Program-made: the position numbers and the translations under genes
Notes under the pieces: generated by a model
What the model was told of the DNA's origin: nothing
The model's input: the letters and a program-made list of their open reading frames with translations, nothing else
Database searches by the model: none
NCBI GenBank assembly: GCA_002412925.1
Contig: DHVZ01000012.1
Coordinates: 14,261-78,260, forward strand
Direction: 5' to 3'
Source: Anaerolineales bacterium UBA5195
GTDB taxonomy: Bacteria > Chloroflexota > Anaerolineae > Anaerolineales > Villigracilaceae
DNA length: 64,000 nucleotides
Shown here: in pieces, positions 43,010 to 51,989 of the stretch
Numbering within the stretch: position 1 is the first letter of the stretch
Layout: every line of letters starts with the position of its first letter

Positions 43010-43843
43010 TTATTCACTGACATACAGCGCCAAGAGCTTTTTTAACGTTCCATTGTTATCCAGAGTGCTCAGGGCGTTTTCAATTTCGGTCATCACTTGC
43101 GGAGAGATATTTTTTGAAAACAGAACGTAATTTGGATCTTCTTTGTAGGTATTCTTGGTCAGCACAATCTTGTCAGTTAAGCCGGCCCGTTTGATTTCCC
43201 AGGTCAAACCTAGTTGGTTATAAAACACCAGGTCAATCCGCCCGAGCTCTAACTTTTTCAGATTCATTTCTATATTCCGAACATCCTCGATAGTGACACC
43301 CGGCATTGCGTGGGCCAACGCAGAGGGTTGTGAGCCGCCCAGCGTTCCAATCGTTTTCCCCTGTACTGATTCGATGCCGGTATATTCAAATGGGTCTGTA
43401 GCCAATTTGGCGAACAACATCCGTTGTGTAAACACTGGCGTCTGGCCAATGAACAATTTCTCCTGCCGTTCGGGGGTGCTCCCAAACCCAACGAGGATTT
43501 GCAACTCGTTTGATTCCAACATTAGGAGCAACCGGGCGATCGGGTACCACCCTGTGCTCTCAATTCGGATATGTTTGTCGTGCAATTGTTGATTGAGGGC
43601 CTCAATAATATCAACACAGAGGCCTTTGGCCTGCCCATTCTCCTCGAAATATCTGGGCGGCGAATCCTCCTGATAGGCAGTATATACAATGATCTCTCCG
43701 CCCGGGGTCGGCTGTAGCGTGGCAATTGGCACCGGCGTGGCAGTTGTTGGCGCCGATGCGGGCGTAGACGGCTGGCAAGCTGCCAGCAGAACACTGCCTA
43801 CAAACAAAACAACGAGCATCAGAGCTGAAACTTTGTTACGCAT
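43010..43843 (-). CDS. Orphan amino-acid-type (SBP_bac_3) binding lipoprotein
   Basis: A 277-residue binding protein with signal peptide ending LLAAC (about C22), a short Ser/Ala/Thr/Pro linker and the family-3 ligand domain (YFEENGQAKGLCVDIIEALNQQL). No permease or ATPase genes are adjacent, so it may work with a distant transporter or act as a sensor. The ATG with AAGGAG seven bases upstream is used. Last gene of the nitroreductase/CoA-transferase operon, 54 nt after the ferredoxin gene. Confidence 0.85.
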   Translation of the reverse strand: MRNKVSALMLVVLFVGSVLLAACQPSTPASAPTTATPVPIATLQPTPGGEIIVYTAYQEDSPPRYFEENGQAKGLCVDIIEALNQQLHDKHIRIESTGWYPIARLLLMLESNELQILVGFGSTPERQEKLFIGQTPVFTQRMLFAKLATDPFEYTGIESVQGKTIGTLGGSQPSALAHAMPGVTIEDVRNIEMNLKKLELGRIDLVFYNQLGLTWEIKRAGLTDKIVLTKNTYKEDPNYVLFSKNISPQVMTEIENALSTLDNNGTLKKLLALYVSE

Positions 43844-43897
43844 ATTGATCTCCTTGTTTTTTGTAGATTTGTGTTTCTTGCTTACAGATAGCACAAT

Positions 43898-44125
43898 TCA
43901 ACGCAAAGGAATTTGTTTGGTTTCAACAGATTGGCTGGCTTCTGAATTGTTCTCTTCAACAAAAATAATCGCATCCGAAGGACAGTTGCGTTCGCAGGTG
44001 CCGCATTCGACACAAATATCAATATCAATATGGGCCTGGGTCTCCCCTTCTGTGATGGCATTGCTTTCGCAGCCAACCACACAGGCCCCACATAAAATAC
44101 AAGCATCGGTTACAACATAAGGCAT
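43898..44125 (-). CDS. 2[4Fe-4S] ferredoxin
   Basis: A 75-residue ferredoxin with two CxxCxxCxxxC motifs (CILCGACVVGC and CVECGTCERNCP) and an acidic middle, plus a 17-residue tail beyond the second cluster. It would carry electrons for low-potential enzymes; the nitroreductase in the operon or the distant aldehyde oxidoreductase are possible partners. Confidence 0.92.
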   Translation of the reverse strand: MPYVVTDACILCGACVVGCESNAITEGETQAHIDIDICVECGTCERNCPSDAIIFVEENNSEASQSVETKQIPLR

Positions 44126-44161
44126 GGCTGATCTCCCGGTAAAGTGATATGGATAAAAAGG

Positions 44162-44944
44162 CTAACCCCCAGCGTAAGCTTTATGCGGGTCGATTTCCTC
44201 GCGGATCAGTCGGATTTGCTCTGGGGTGGGTGGTTCGGTATAGGGCAAGTGTTCCGGCACAATGGGCTGGAAGCTCATATTTACCAGGACATCCTCAAGG
44301 GTGATATTGGGATGAATGGACTCTAATCTCATCCGTTTGCTTTCCGGATCGTAACCAAAAACCGCCTTGTCGGTGATCAACCGGCTGGGGCCGCCGCATA
44401 AGCCCAATTTTTGGCGTTCATCGCCGCCGCGCAGATAGCCCGGGCTGGTGATAAAGGATACTGCCTCGTTGAGTTTGCGCGCCTCGTGGCGGATGGTAAC
44501 GACCGTCCGTCGGGCACAGGAGGCAATATCATTCCCGCCGCCGCTGCCTGTAAACCGCCGGAACTTCCCTTTTGGGTCGCCGAGCAGGGTGGTATTCAAA
44601 TTCCCGTAGGCGTCAATTTCCAGACCGCCCAGGAAGCCTACATCCACCAAACCCTTGTGTAGAACGGAACCGAGCATATCGGCAAAACTAGTGTGGATTT
44701 TGGCTCGGTACCAGATACGTGGATCGGAAAGGCCATCCACGCCCACGTCAATCGGCTCCGGATCAACCACACCCAGTTCCAGTAGTATGGTCATGTTCGG
44801 GGCGTGGGTGCGTTTGGCCAGGAAGGATGATACTACCGGCAGTCCCAGCCCTACACCTACAATTTCGCCATCTTTCAGTTCGCGTGCGCCAGCGGCTGCC
44901 ATCAATTCGAAGGAGGTATATTCAAGGTCGGCTGTCATGCTCAT
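44162..44944 (-). CDS. CoA-transferase family I, beta subunit (GctB-like)
   Basis: A 260-residue CoA-transferase subunit. GVGLGLPVVSSFLAKRTHAPN opens the fold and LLELGVVD holds the probable catalytic Glu region; GSGGGNDIAS near 134 is conserved in the GctB group. Relatives include glutaconate and 3-oxoacid CoA-transferases and the IpdAB ring-opening hydrolases of steroid degradation. The start codon is 3 nt after the alpha subunit stop. The acid substrate is not determined. Confidence 0.85.
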   Translation of the reverse strand: MSMTADLEYTSFELMAAAGARELKDGEIVGVGLGLPVVSSFLAKRTHAPNMTILLELGVVDPEPIDVGVDGLSDPRIWYRAKIHTSFADMLGSVLHKGLVDVGFLGGLEIDAYGNLNTTLLGDPKGKFRRFTGSGGGNDIASCARRTVVTIRHEARKLNEAVSFITSPGYLRGGDERQKLGLCGGPSRLITDKAVFGYDPESKRMRLESIHPNITLEDVLVNMSFQPIVPEHLPYTEPPTPEQIRLIREEIDPHKAYAGG

Positions 44945-44947
44945 CTC

Positions 44948-45847
44948 CTAATACCCCAAAATCGGGTCGGCCAGCAGGTCATTCAGGCGCTTCATGCCAC
45001 CTACCAGTTCCAGATAGCCCCAGTGGTCTTGAACGCCGTAAACATACTTCGCCAGGTATTGCTGGAAGCCCTCCGGCGTGCGGGAGGCTTCCGCATAGAG
45101 TTTGATGTGTTCCCGGTCGTAATCGTAAACCTGATAAACCGAGCAAGGGTGCGCCGCAAAGGGTTGGTGAACCACGTGCGAAACCCTGAAGCCCGGAATT
45201 AACGTCCGATCGGGGTCGCGGCGAATGGTTTCGGTGGAAACCAACTTCTCGGCGATGACGATGGTGCGTTTGCTCGCTTTGACTTGTTCCTCGTTATCCC
45301 AACGCGGACCCAAAATCCAGGCATTGCCTTCCTCGTCCGCCACCTGTACCTGCGCGATGGCCACATCTGGCACGAGCGGCTTGAGTACCAGCCAATCCTC
45401 GCCGGTAAAGGGGTCTTTCAACGTGCCGACCAGCGGATCGGGGGCAGCCTGCAACTCCTTGAGAATATCAGAACCGTTTAGGGAGCGGATCGGGATAAAA
45501 GGCAGGCCCAGGGAACCGGCCAGGTAACGGAAGGTCATCGAAAGGCTGCTGAATTCCTCCCGCTGTAACGTCCCGGTTTCGATGGCCCGGCAGATACACT
45601 GGTGCTGGCCCGAACGTCCACGTGAACCGCCGCCATAGACGATGCGCTCAACCGCGCCCGCCCCGACCAACATATCGGCATCCATCGCCCCAACGCACTG
45701 CGAAACCGTCAGGTTTTTAAGCTTTTGGCGAATCACTTCATGGGCAAAGGCCATTGAACAACGCGCGGTTGCAAACCCCGAAAGCGCCACATGAGAGCCG
45801 TTCGGGATGGATGCCACCGCTTCAGTCAGAGTCGCGACCTTGGTCAT
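44948..45847 (-). CDS. CoA-transferase family I, alpha subunit (GctA-like)
   Basis: A 299-residue partner subunit. GSHVALSGFATARCSMAFAHEVIRQK near residues 17-42 and YGGGSRGRSG near 71 fit the GctA family. Together with the beta subunit it would activate an organic acid with CoA. The set follows a nitroreductase and a hypothetical gene in one operon. Confidence 0.85.
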   Translation of the reverse strand: MTKVATLTEAVASIPNGSHVALSGFATARCSMAFAHEVIRQKLKNLTVSQCVGAMDADMLVGAGAVERIVYGGGSRGRSGQHQCICRAIETGTLQREEFSSLSMTFRYLAGSLGLPFIPIRSLNGSDILKELQAAPDPLVGTLKDPFTGEDWLVLKPLVPDVAIAQVQVADEEGNAWILGPRWDNEEQVKASKRTIVIAEKLVSTETIRRDPDRTLIPGFRVSHVVHQPFAAHPCSVYQVYDYDREHIKLYAEASRTPEGFQQYLAKYVYGVQDHWGYLELVGGMKRLNDLLADPILGY

Positions 45848-45856
45848 GGGGTGCTC

Positions 45857-46321
45857 CTAATCGAGTGAGGGCCGCTTTTCAAACAGGACCAGCAGGAGGT
45901 TGCATGCGCCGGCTTCCATTTTGATTTCGGCCAGTTCGACCGGGATGTCCAACTTTTCTTCGATTGCGAGAACAATCAGGTTCGCCGGAACACAGGTGAA
46001 TGGCTCGACCTCTTTGGCAAGCATCTTTTCTTCGACCGCCCGGTGGATGCAGCCTTTGACGCTGACCCTCAGTAGCCGCTCTTCCCGGCTATATGAAACC
46101 TCTGCGACAATTCCTTCGCTTTTGAGCACACCCTGGATTTTTCCCAGGATATCCTCGACTTCTGCGCTCTGGAGCAACGGTCTGACCTTCTCTTCAAAAT
46201 ATTGATACCCGACCTTCGTCATGCGGAAGCGCGCACCCTTGCCGCGCTCGTCCCAGAAGGCTTTTTCCAGTTCGTACATGAGGCTGTTGGCATAATCGAG
46301 GGGAACAGTTTGCTTGCTCAT
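45857..46321 (-). CDS. Hypothetical protein, 154 residues
   Basis: Not recognised. The ATG overlaps the nitroreductase stop (ATGA), so it is translationally coupled; AAGGAG is eight bases upstream. The protein has no signal peptide. Its C-terminal half, KGCIHRAVEEKMLAKEVEPFTCVPANLIVLAIEE, has conserved-looking cysteines and a regular alternation of helix and strand that recalls V4R/heme-NO-type small-molecule domains, but this is weak. It may be a ligand-binding accessory of the CoA-transferase. Confidence 0.6.
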   Translation of the reverse strand: MSKQTVPLDYANSLMYELEKAFWDERGKGARFRMTKVGYQYFEEKVRPLLQSAEVEDILGKIQGVLKSEGIVAEVSYSREERLLRVSVKGCIHRAVEEKMLAKEVEPFTCVPANLIVLAIEEKLDIPVELAEIKMEAGACNLLLVLFEKRPSLD

Positions 46322-46992
46322 GCTTGCTCCTTGTAGTAGGGGTCGCCCCATTTTTCTGAAAAAACCAGTTCCTTGATGGGCAGACGCGGGCGCTGGCGGT
46401 GCGGTCGGGTAGGATGTCCAATCGAGAGAATGCTGATCGCCTTGTAGCCTTCGGGCATACCCAGCAGTGCCTTGATACGTTCTTCGTCGCGGATATCAAT
46501 GCAGGGTGCAATGACCCAGCAGGCCCCTAGGCCGAGCGCCGTGACCATTAGAAGGATATTTTCAATTGCGGCAGAAGTGTCGTAGGGGGTATCCCAGACA
46601 TCTTTTTTACCGCACACCACCAGGTTGACCGGGGCATCGGCCATAAAGGTGGAAACCTGGCCGGAGGTGAGTTTATGGAAGGCTGCCTGCCTCTTTACCT
46701 CGTCTTGTAGATTGGCAAAACGTTCCTGCATTTTCTTGGTAACAAATTCAGCTGTGAAGCGGCGTCCGCTGCCCCCACCGGCAATGGCACCCATTTTCTT
46801 GCGCATCCCTTCATCTTTGATGATGATAAAGCGCCACGGCTGGGCATTCTCTCCCGAAGGCGCCTGTCGCCCCGCCTCCAGGATCATATCCATGTCCTGG
46901 TCAGAGACCGGTTCGTCTGTAAACTCACGGATGCTACGACGATCCTGAATCACCTTCATCGTTGCATCGATCAAAGAATAAGTTTCTGACAT
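46318..46992 (-). CDS. Nitroreductase-family FMN oxidoreductase
   Basis: A 224-residue nitroreductase-fold protein. The FMN phosphate block RRSIREFTDEPV is at 17-28, QAPSGENAQPWRF at 42-54 and GLGACWV near 160. Family members reduce nitro groups, quinones, flavins or enones; some dehalogenate iodotyrosine. GGAGG lies five bases before the ATG. It leads a four-step operon with the CoA-transferase and ferredoxin, and its promoter region carries a site similar to one upstream of larA. Confidence 0.9.
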   Translation of the reverse strand: MSETYSLIDATMKVIQDRRSIREFTDEPVSDQDMDMILEAGRQAPSGENAQPWRFIIIKDEGMRKKMGAIAGGGSGRRFTAEFVTKKMQERFANLQDEVKRQAAFHKLTSGQVSTFMADAPVNLVVCGKKDVWDTPYDTSAAIENILLMVTALGLGACWVIAPCIDIRDEERIKALLGMPEGYKAISILSIGHPTRPHRQRPRLPIKELVFSEKWGDPYYKEQA

Positions 46993-47024
46993 CCTACCTC
47001 CTCATATTTAGGAAAAAGCCGATT

Positions 47025-47065
47025 TTGTATCGCTGTACGAAACATAGTTTTATTTTATGATACAA
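47025..47065. promoter_or_regulatory. Operator-like site between nitroreductase and malic enzyme
   Basis: TTGTATC at 47025-47031 and GATACAA at 47059-47065 form an inverted pair enclosing ACGAAACATAGTTTTA. The left 28 bases match the larA-cupin site at 3509-3536 at about 20 of 26 aligned positions. It lies 33 bp upstream of the nitroreductase start and could serve the rightward malic enzyme promoter too. Confidence 0.5.
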
Positions 47066-47156
47066 TAGTATTATGACATAGTAAAAGTCACTTGTCAATA
47101 AGTTTGTGAACGCTATTACATTAAAGTAGAAGAATCCCCTTCGAAAGAGACAGATA

Positions 47157-47219
47157 ATGGATATGCTAACCATGAACGAAATTGAAAGCTGGCATCCATA
47201 CGGAGACGTGCAGGCGTAA
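47157..47219 (+). CDS. Possible 20-residue leader peptide before malic enzyme
   Basis: A short frame MDMLTMNEIESWHPYGDVQA ends 29 nt before the malic enzyme start. Its ribosome site (AAAGAGA) is weak. It could be a regulatory leader or chance; no attenuator hairpin is obvious. Confidence 0.2.
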   Translation: MDMLTMNEIESWHPYGDVQA

Positions 47220-47248
47220 CCGTACTAAAACATCATCTTGAGGTGATT

Positions 47249-48598
47249 ATGAGCTGGGAAGACAAGATTTTACGTATTGTTCGGGTGGTTAACGCTCAGG
47301 AGATAGGAACATTTGGCCGCCTACTGAGTGCCATTACCTCCATCGGGGGACATGTGGGCAATATTGAGTTGCTCAATGAAAGCTCCACTCAGGTGGTGCG
47401 TGACATCACAATTTTTGTGGACGATGAAAAACATCTGGAACTGGTTATCGAAGCTATCCGTCGCAACCGCGGCACGAAACTGCTAGATGTGCGCGATGAG
47501 GTGATGGCCCTGCACCTGAAGGGCAAGATAGCCATGCACTCGCGCTACCCGATCGACTCCATCGCCACCTTGCGGCAGGTCTACACCCCCGGTGTGGCGG
47601 AAATCTGTATGAAAATCAACCGAGATCCGAAACTGGCACGCATGTATACATCCGTCAGCCATATGGTGGCCATCGTCACCGATGGAACTGCTATCCTCGG
47701 GCTCGGCGATATCGGACCTGTTGCCGGTATGCCCGTTATAGAAGGCAAGGCCATGCTGATGGATGCCCTCGTTGGTCTTTCTGGTGTGCCGATCCTGCTT
47801 AACACCAAGGACCCCGATGAAATCATCAAAATCGTAGCGGCGATTGCCCCCTCCTTTGGCGCCATCCAGTTGGAAGACATTTCGGCTCCGCGCTGCTTCC
47901 GGATCGAGGAAGAACTCCAAAAGCAGTTAGACATCCCCGTCATGCACGATGACCAGCATGGGACAGCTGTCGTTGCCACTGCCGCGCTGACCATTGCCGC
48001 TCGTAAAACCAAGCGCGATTTGAGTAAGGCTGTCATCGGTCAGATTGGTCTGGGCGCGGCTGGGAACGCCATCGCTAGGATGCTCATGCGTAACACTGGC
48101 AATCCGGTTTATGGCACCGACCTGAACAAGGATGCCATCAAACGCCACGAAAGCAATGGCGGCAAAGGTTCCACACTGGAACAAATTATGGCGAACTGCG
48201 ATATCGTGGTAGCCACTACCGGTGTTTCGGGCCTGATCAAACCCGAAATGGTCAGGAAAGGACAGATCATCCTGGCCCTGTCCAACCCGCGACCAGAGAT
48301 CGAACCCGAAGTGGCCCGCAAAGCTGGTGCCATCTACGCCTCCGATGGGAAATCCGTCAATAATGTATTGGGCTTCCCAGGTATCTTCCGCGGCGCCATG
48401 GATACCTGGTCGCCGCGCATTACGCCTGAAATGCTGGAAGCAGCCGCCTTTGCCATCGCCGATACGACTCCTGAAGATGCACTTGTCCCCAGCCCACTGG
48501 ACAAGAAACTTCACAAGGCTGTGGCCCATGCGGTTGCCTGCAAAGCCATCGAGCAGGGATTGGCACGCGCGGATTATGTTCCGTACGTGCGTGAATAA
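47249..48598 (+). CDS. NAD(P)-malic enzyme with N-terminal ACT domain
   Basis: A 449-residue malic enzyme. Residues 1-80 form an ACT domain (VNAQEIGTFGRLLSAITSIGGHVGNIELL). The malic domain follows with YTPGVAEIC near 110 and the NAD domain with HDDQHGTAVV near 234 and GLGAAGNAIARML near 269. It converts malate to pyruvate and CO2. The ACT domain suggests control by an amino acid or similar ligand. ATG is preferred over the GTG two codons earlier since GAGG is five bases upstream of it. Confidence 0.93.
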   Translation: MSWEDKILRIVRVVNAQEIGTFGRLLSAITSIGGHVGNIELLNESSTQVVRDITIFVDDEKHLELVIEAIRRNRGTKLLDVRDEVMALHLKGKIAMHSRYPIDSIATLRQVYTPGVAEICMKINRDPKLARMYTSVSHMVAIVTDGTAILGLGDIGPVAGMPVIEGKAMLMDALVGLSGVPILLNTKDPDEIIKIVAAIAPSFGAIQLEDISAPRCFRIEEELQKQLDIPVMHDDQHGTAVVATAALTIAARKTKRDLSKAVIGQIGLGAAGNAIARMLMRNTGNPVYGTDLNKDAIKRHESNGGKGSTLEQIMANCDIVVATTGVSGLIKPEMVRKGQIILALSNPRPEIEPEVARKAGAIYASDGKSVNNVLGFPGIFRGAMDTWSPRITPEMLEAAAFAIADTTPEDALVPSPLDKKLHKAVAHAVACKAIEQGLARADYVPYVRE

Positions 48599-48991
48599 CC
48601 TGAACGAAACACGAATAGTACATGTTGGTATGCATGGTATTCGCCCTCGCCTGCTGGATGAATAGCATGATCAATGTTTAGTAGAATCGGAACACCCTTG
48701 CGCGCATATTCAACCGCATGGCTTAATAATCTCGTTGCCTTGATCATCGACTGCAACAACCCAACCAATAGCTCGTTGAAAGACTCAGATTCCAACAATG
48801 GGGACACCTGCTGTGCGTATTGGATTTCGATGGACGGAAATTCGGCGAGTTTTATTATGGAAAGCGAGTTTCAGAGTAAGTTTTTGGAACAAATCACTAC
48901 GCAAATGGCACTTTTTTACCTATTCTTGTCGAAGCGAGTAAAATAAATCGTTAGCTGCAAGAGATCAAGGTATGATGAGAGGAATCCATTT
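48599..48991. other. Gene-poor gap with a small hairpin
   Basis: No convincing gene on either strand; the short frames have no ribosome sites or recognisable domains. At 48633-48669 CATGGTATTC faces GAATAGCATG, and the interior shares CTGCTGGATGAAT with the longer hairpin at 42.8 kb, so both may belong to one repeat family. The IclR promoter should lie at the right end. Confidence 0.4.
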
Positions 48992-49759
48992 ATGAGTGAA
49001 TCAATTCGCGCAGTTGAACGTGCCCTGGACGTGCTCTTATGCTTTTCAAGCCAGACTCCCACGTTAACCATGACCCAAATTTCAGAACAGGTGGGGATAA
49101 ATAAAAGTACAGTCCATCGCTTGCTAGCCACGCTTGAAACGAAACGCTTTGTTGATCGGGATCCGGTGACAGGCATTTACAGACCTGGCCTGCGTTTGCT
49201 CCAGATGGCATTCCTGACGATGGAACATAATGACCTGCGCCGCCTAGCATCGCCTTTTCTTCACACCCTGTGCGACCAACACCGTGAAAATGTCAATCTC
49301 GCCGTTCTGGATGACACCGATGTTATCTACCTGGATGCCATTGAAAGCCCCCAACGGGTTAAATTGGCGGCTGCTCCAGGAGAACGGCTTCCTGCCTTCT
49401 GTACCGCATCGGGAAAGGCCATTCTCGCACTTTTACCAGAATACGCTGTGAAAAGCATCCTTGAGGGCGGCATGCCAAATCGTACTCCAACAACAATTGT
49501 CACCCAGGAAGCTTTTTTCAACGATGTTCGTCAAATCCGCGAACAGGGATTTGCAATTTCCGATCAGGAATTTGAGGAGGGGATCAACGCCGTTGCCGCG
49601 CCAATCTGCAATCCCCCCATCGCCTCGATCTCGATTGCTGGCCCTGCATACCGCCTCACTTTGGAGCGTATGCTCGAAATTGGACCTGATCTAGTGTCTA
49701 CTGCAAATAATATTGCTCAAGAGGTTGAAAAGGCAGGAACCTTTTTTAAGCGTGGATAA
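48992..49759 (+). CDS. IclR-family transcriptional regulator
   Basis: A 255-residue IclR protein. Winged-helix domain at 1-65 (RALDVLLCFSSQTPTLTMTQISEQVGINKSTVHRLLATLE) and a GAF-like effector domain with ERLPAFCTASGKAILA near 130 and the C-terminal cysteine region (APICNPPIASISIAGP). IclR regulators commonly control catabolic operons for aromatic or short organic acids (PcaR, PobR, KdgR types). It stands alone behind the malic enzyme; AGAGGA is eight bases before the ATG. It may act on the shared GAAA-N5-TTTC sites at 3.5 and 47.0 kb. Confidence 0.92.
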   Translation: MSESIRAVERALDVLLCFSSQTPTLTMTQISEQVGINKSTVHRLLATLETKRFVDRDPVTGIYRPGLRLLQMAFLTMEHNDLRRLASPFLHTLCDQHRENVNLAVLDDTDVIYLDAIESPQRVKLAAAPGERLPAFCTASGKAILALLPEYAVKSILEGGMPNRTPTTIVTQEAFFNDVRQIREQGFAISDQEFEEGINAVAAPICNPPIASISIAGPAYRLTLERMLEIGPDLVSTANNIAQEVEKAGTFFKRG

Positions 49760-50206
49760 ACCTAGTGGCAAATTCAGCAAAGTTGGAAACCATTATCGAG
49801 CCGACCATAATCTTTGAAACAGAGGCAGGTTCCTTGGAAAGGATGTCGCACCGAAAAAATGACAATTCCCTTGGCGTTGGATGTGATAACTGCAATAAGT
49901 TCGAGAACATTGCCGCTAGCCTCGACTTTGGCTTTTTGAGCAAAGTTGATAAGGGGAACAAGGATGAAAAAGGGTGCGCAAGCGCCCTTTTTCGATAGAA
50001 CGTGACCCGCAGCAGGTGGCGGATAACTACCGGCGCGATTCCTGTTCATTTGGGCAGAAATGCGCCGGGCCGGAGTTCTAACCTTTCAACCCGTCAGTCG
50101 ATAGCTGGAGGCTGTTTGCAGGATAACGAAAGCCATGCCTCCACTTTTTGTGCTGACAGGCAGATAGTCGATGTTAAAAGATTAGTTTACGGAGCATACT
50201 TGAAAT
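49760..50206. other. Gap after IclR with terminator; otherwise empty
   Basis: No gene is supported. Short frames here lack ribosome sites and family resemblance. The only element seen is the terminator at its centre; the right half must hold the exporter promoter. Confidence 0.4.
49967..49992 (+). terminator. Rho-independent terminator
   Basis: AAAAAGGG(T)GC / GC(G)CCCTTTTT with a GCAA tetraloop and terminal Ts. It would end the IclR transcript. Confidence 0.85.
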
Positions 50207-51475
50207 ATGGAAGAACCCGACGTGGTAGAACAAACTGTCAAACCCATTGCGCTGCCTCGCTCACCTTCCAATGAGACCTTTGCCGCTTTTCGCCATCGCA
50301 ATTACCAGTTGTATTTTGGCGGACAACTGATTTCCAATGCTGGCACCTGGATGCAAACCATTGCCCAGAGTTGGCTGGTTTACCAAATCGGTCATTCTGA
50401 AATAACCCTGGGGCTGGTGGCTTTTGCTTCGGCCATTCCCACTCTGGCAATCACCCCGTGGGCTGGAGTGGTGGTGGACCGGGTTTCCCGGCGGACCCTG
50501 CTGATCTTGACGCAAATTGGCGCAATGCTGTTAGCCTTAATCCTGGCTGCCTTGACTTTTACCGGCCTTGTCAAGGAGTGGCACATCATCATCCTGGCGG
50601 CTATGCTGGGCATCGTTAACGCTTTCGACGCCCCGGCGCGGCAGGCTTTAATCCCTGAGATGGTAGGGAAAGGCGACCTGCCCAATGCGATTGCCTTGAA
50701 CGCGATGATGTTCAACGGTGCGCGCGTTCTTGGGCCTGCACTGGCCGGTTTTTTACTGGTTATCGTTGGCGCTGGGTGGTGTTTTACCTTGAACGGGATC
50801 TCCTTTCTGGCCGTCATCCTGGGTTTATGGTTGATGAAACTGCCGCCGCACCAGGCGGAGCCTAACCCCGCCTCGCCCTGGCAGCAACTGGTCAGCGGGA
50901 TAAAATATACAACCCACAGCCGCGAGATGTCCGCGCTGATTTTGCTCGCGCTGGTTTTCAATGTCTTCGGGTTTTCTTATCCCACGTTGCTGCCGGCGTT
51001 TGTGGAGAAGGTGCTCCATCAAGGAGCACAAGCTTATGGGTGGGTGACTGCTGCCAGCGGGATGGGGGCTGTCAGCGGGGCAATCCTGGTGGCCGGTCAG
51101 TTTACGAATGGTCGCCGAGGTCAACTGCTAGTGCTGCTCAATTTTGCCTTCCCTCTTCTATTGATTGCTTTTTCCTTTACATCCTACTTTCCCCTATCCC
51201 TGGTACTGGCCTTTGGCCTGGGCATCGGTTTCATGCTGCAATTCACTTCTCTGAATACACTCCTGCAAACTCACGTGGAGGACGGTTTTCGTGGTCGGGT
51301 GATGGCGCTTTACATGTTGACATCTTTTGGTTTTGCTCCGTTTGGATATCTTCTGATTGGTTTCCTGGGTGAAAACCTGGGATTGGGGTTTGCAATAACA
51401 ATTTTTGCCCTCTGCTCTCTGAGCCTTTCACAATTGATACTCCTGAAATTCCCGGAAGTTCAGGAACTTTCTTGA
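50207..51475 (+). CDS. MFS exporter, MFS_3 (EntS-like) type
   Basis: A 422-residue transporter with 12 hydrophobic segments. FAAFRHRNYQLYFGGQLISNAGTWMQTIAQSWLVYQ at residues 25-60 and GVVVDRVSRRTLL near 90 are typical of the MFS_3 group, which includes siderophore and drug exporters. The function here is unassigned; it ends the metabolic part of the window just before the mobile island. Confidence 0.85.
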   Translation: MEEPDVVEQTVKPIALPRSPSNETFAAFRHRNYQLYFGGQLISNAGTWMQTIAQSWLVYQIGHSEITLGLVAFASAIPTLAITPWAGVVVDRVSRRTLLILTQIGAMLLALILAALTFTGLVKEWHIIILAAMLGIVNAFDAPARQALIPEMVGKGDLPNAIALNAMMFNGARVLGPALAGFLLVIVGAGWCFTLNGISFLAVILGLWLMKLPPHQAEPNPASPWQQLVSGIKYTTHSREMSALILLALVFNVFGFSYPTLLPAFVEKVLHQGAQAYGWVTAASGMGAVSGAILVAGQFTNGRRGQLLVLLNFAFPLLLIAFSFTSYFPLSLVLAFGLGIGFMLQFTSLNTLLQTHVEDGFRGRVMALYMLTSFGFAPFGYLLIGFLGENLGLGFAITIFALCSLSLSQLILLKFPEVQELS

Positions 51476-51989
51476 GATCATCACCCCCTATATGGAAAAC
51501 GTGCTCAAGTTAATTCCATTTATCAAACCTCACTGGAAACAATCCGGTGATCCAGGTCATCATCGCCCAGGATACCGCGCGGAATGATGATGACTTGATG
51601 GCTCCGCCAGTTTCCGCACCGTTTGCACATACAGGGCCTGGGTACTTTCCGACAAGCCGTGCAACTACAAGTCCTCGATCATTCTTTCTCTTAATGCAGT
51701 CATAGCCATATCTCCTCGTATTGAAATGGGTCCAACACGGGAAATATAGCCTTGACCAGAATAAATTGATGGGTTTATCGGGGATCTATGTCAATTATTT
51801 CACGGCGCGAAGCGCTTAGTTCAACCCTTCTTGTGCGCACACAAAACCCAAAAAACGCTGCTAATGGTTGGGATTTTGCCAGGCTAACCCCCAAAATTAC
51901 CATCGCACAAAAGGATATTTCTCTGAAAACAGGCCTTGCTGGTAGTAAATGTGGAGTATTTTGTTCGCTATCTGAAATTGCCACATGGG
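51476..51989. other. Gap at the left edge of the mobile island
   Basis: Apart from the recombinase fragment at 51545-51709 nothing recognisable is present. The right half (51720-51989) has short frames only. It is the transition between the exporter gene and the AbiE pair and may hold the left junction of the island. Confidence 0.4.
51545..51709 (-). pseudogene. Tyrosine recombinase N-terminal fragment
   Basis: With a proper start (AGGAGAT before ATG) the frame reads MAMTALRERMIEDL, a TAG stop, then LHGLSESTQALYVQTVRKLAE, the typical SAM-like core-binding opening of integrases linked to insertion elements. The frame then shifts and is lost. A premature stop plus truncation mark it as dead. 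Confidence 0.75.

Noticed and set aside
49765..49998. Small gene of 77 codons after IclR
   Set aside because: No ribosome site, no family resemblance, and its end runs through a rho-independent terminator.
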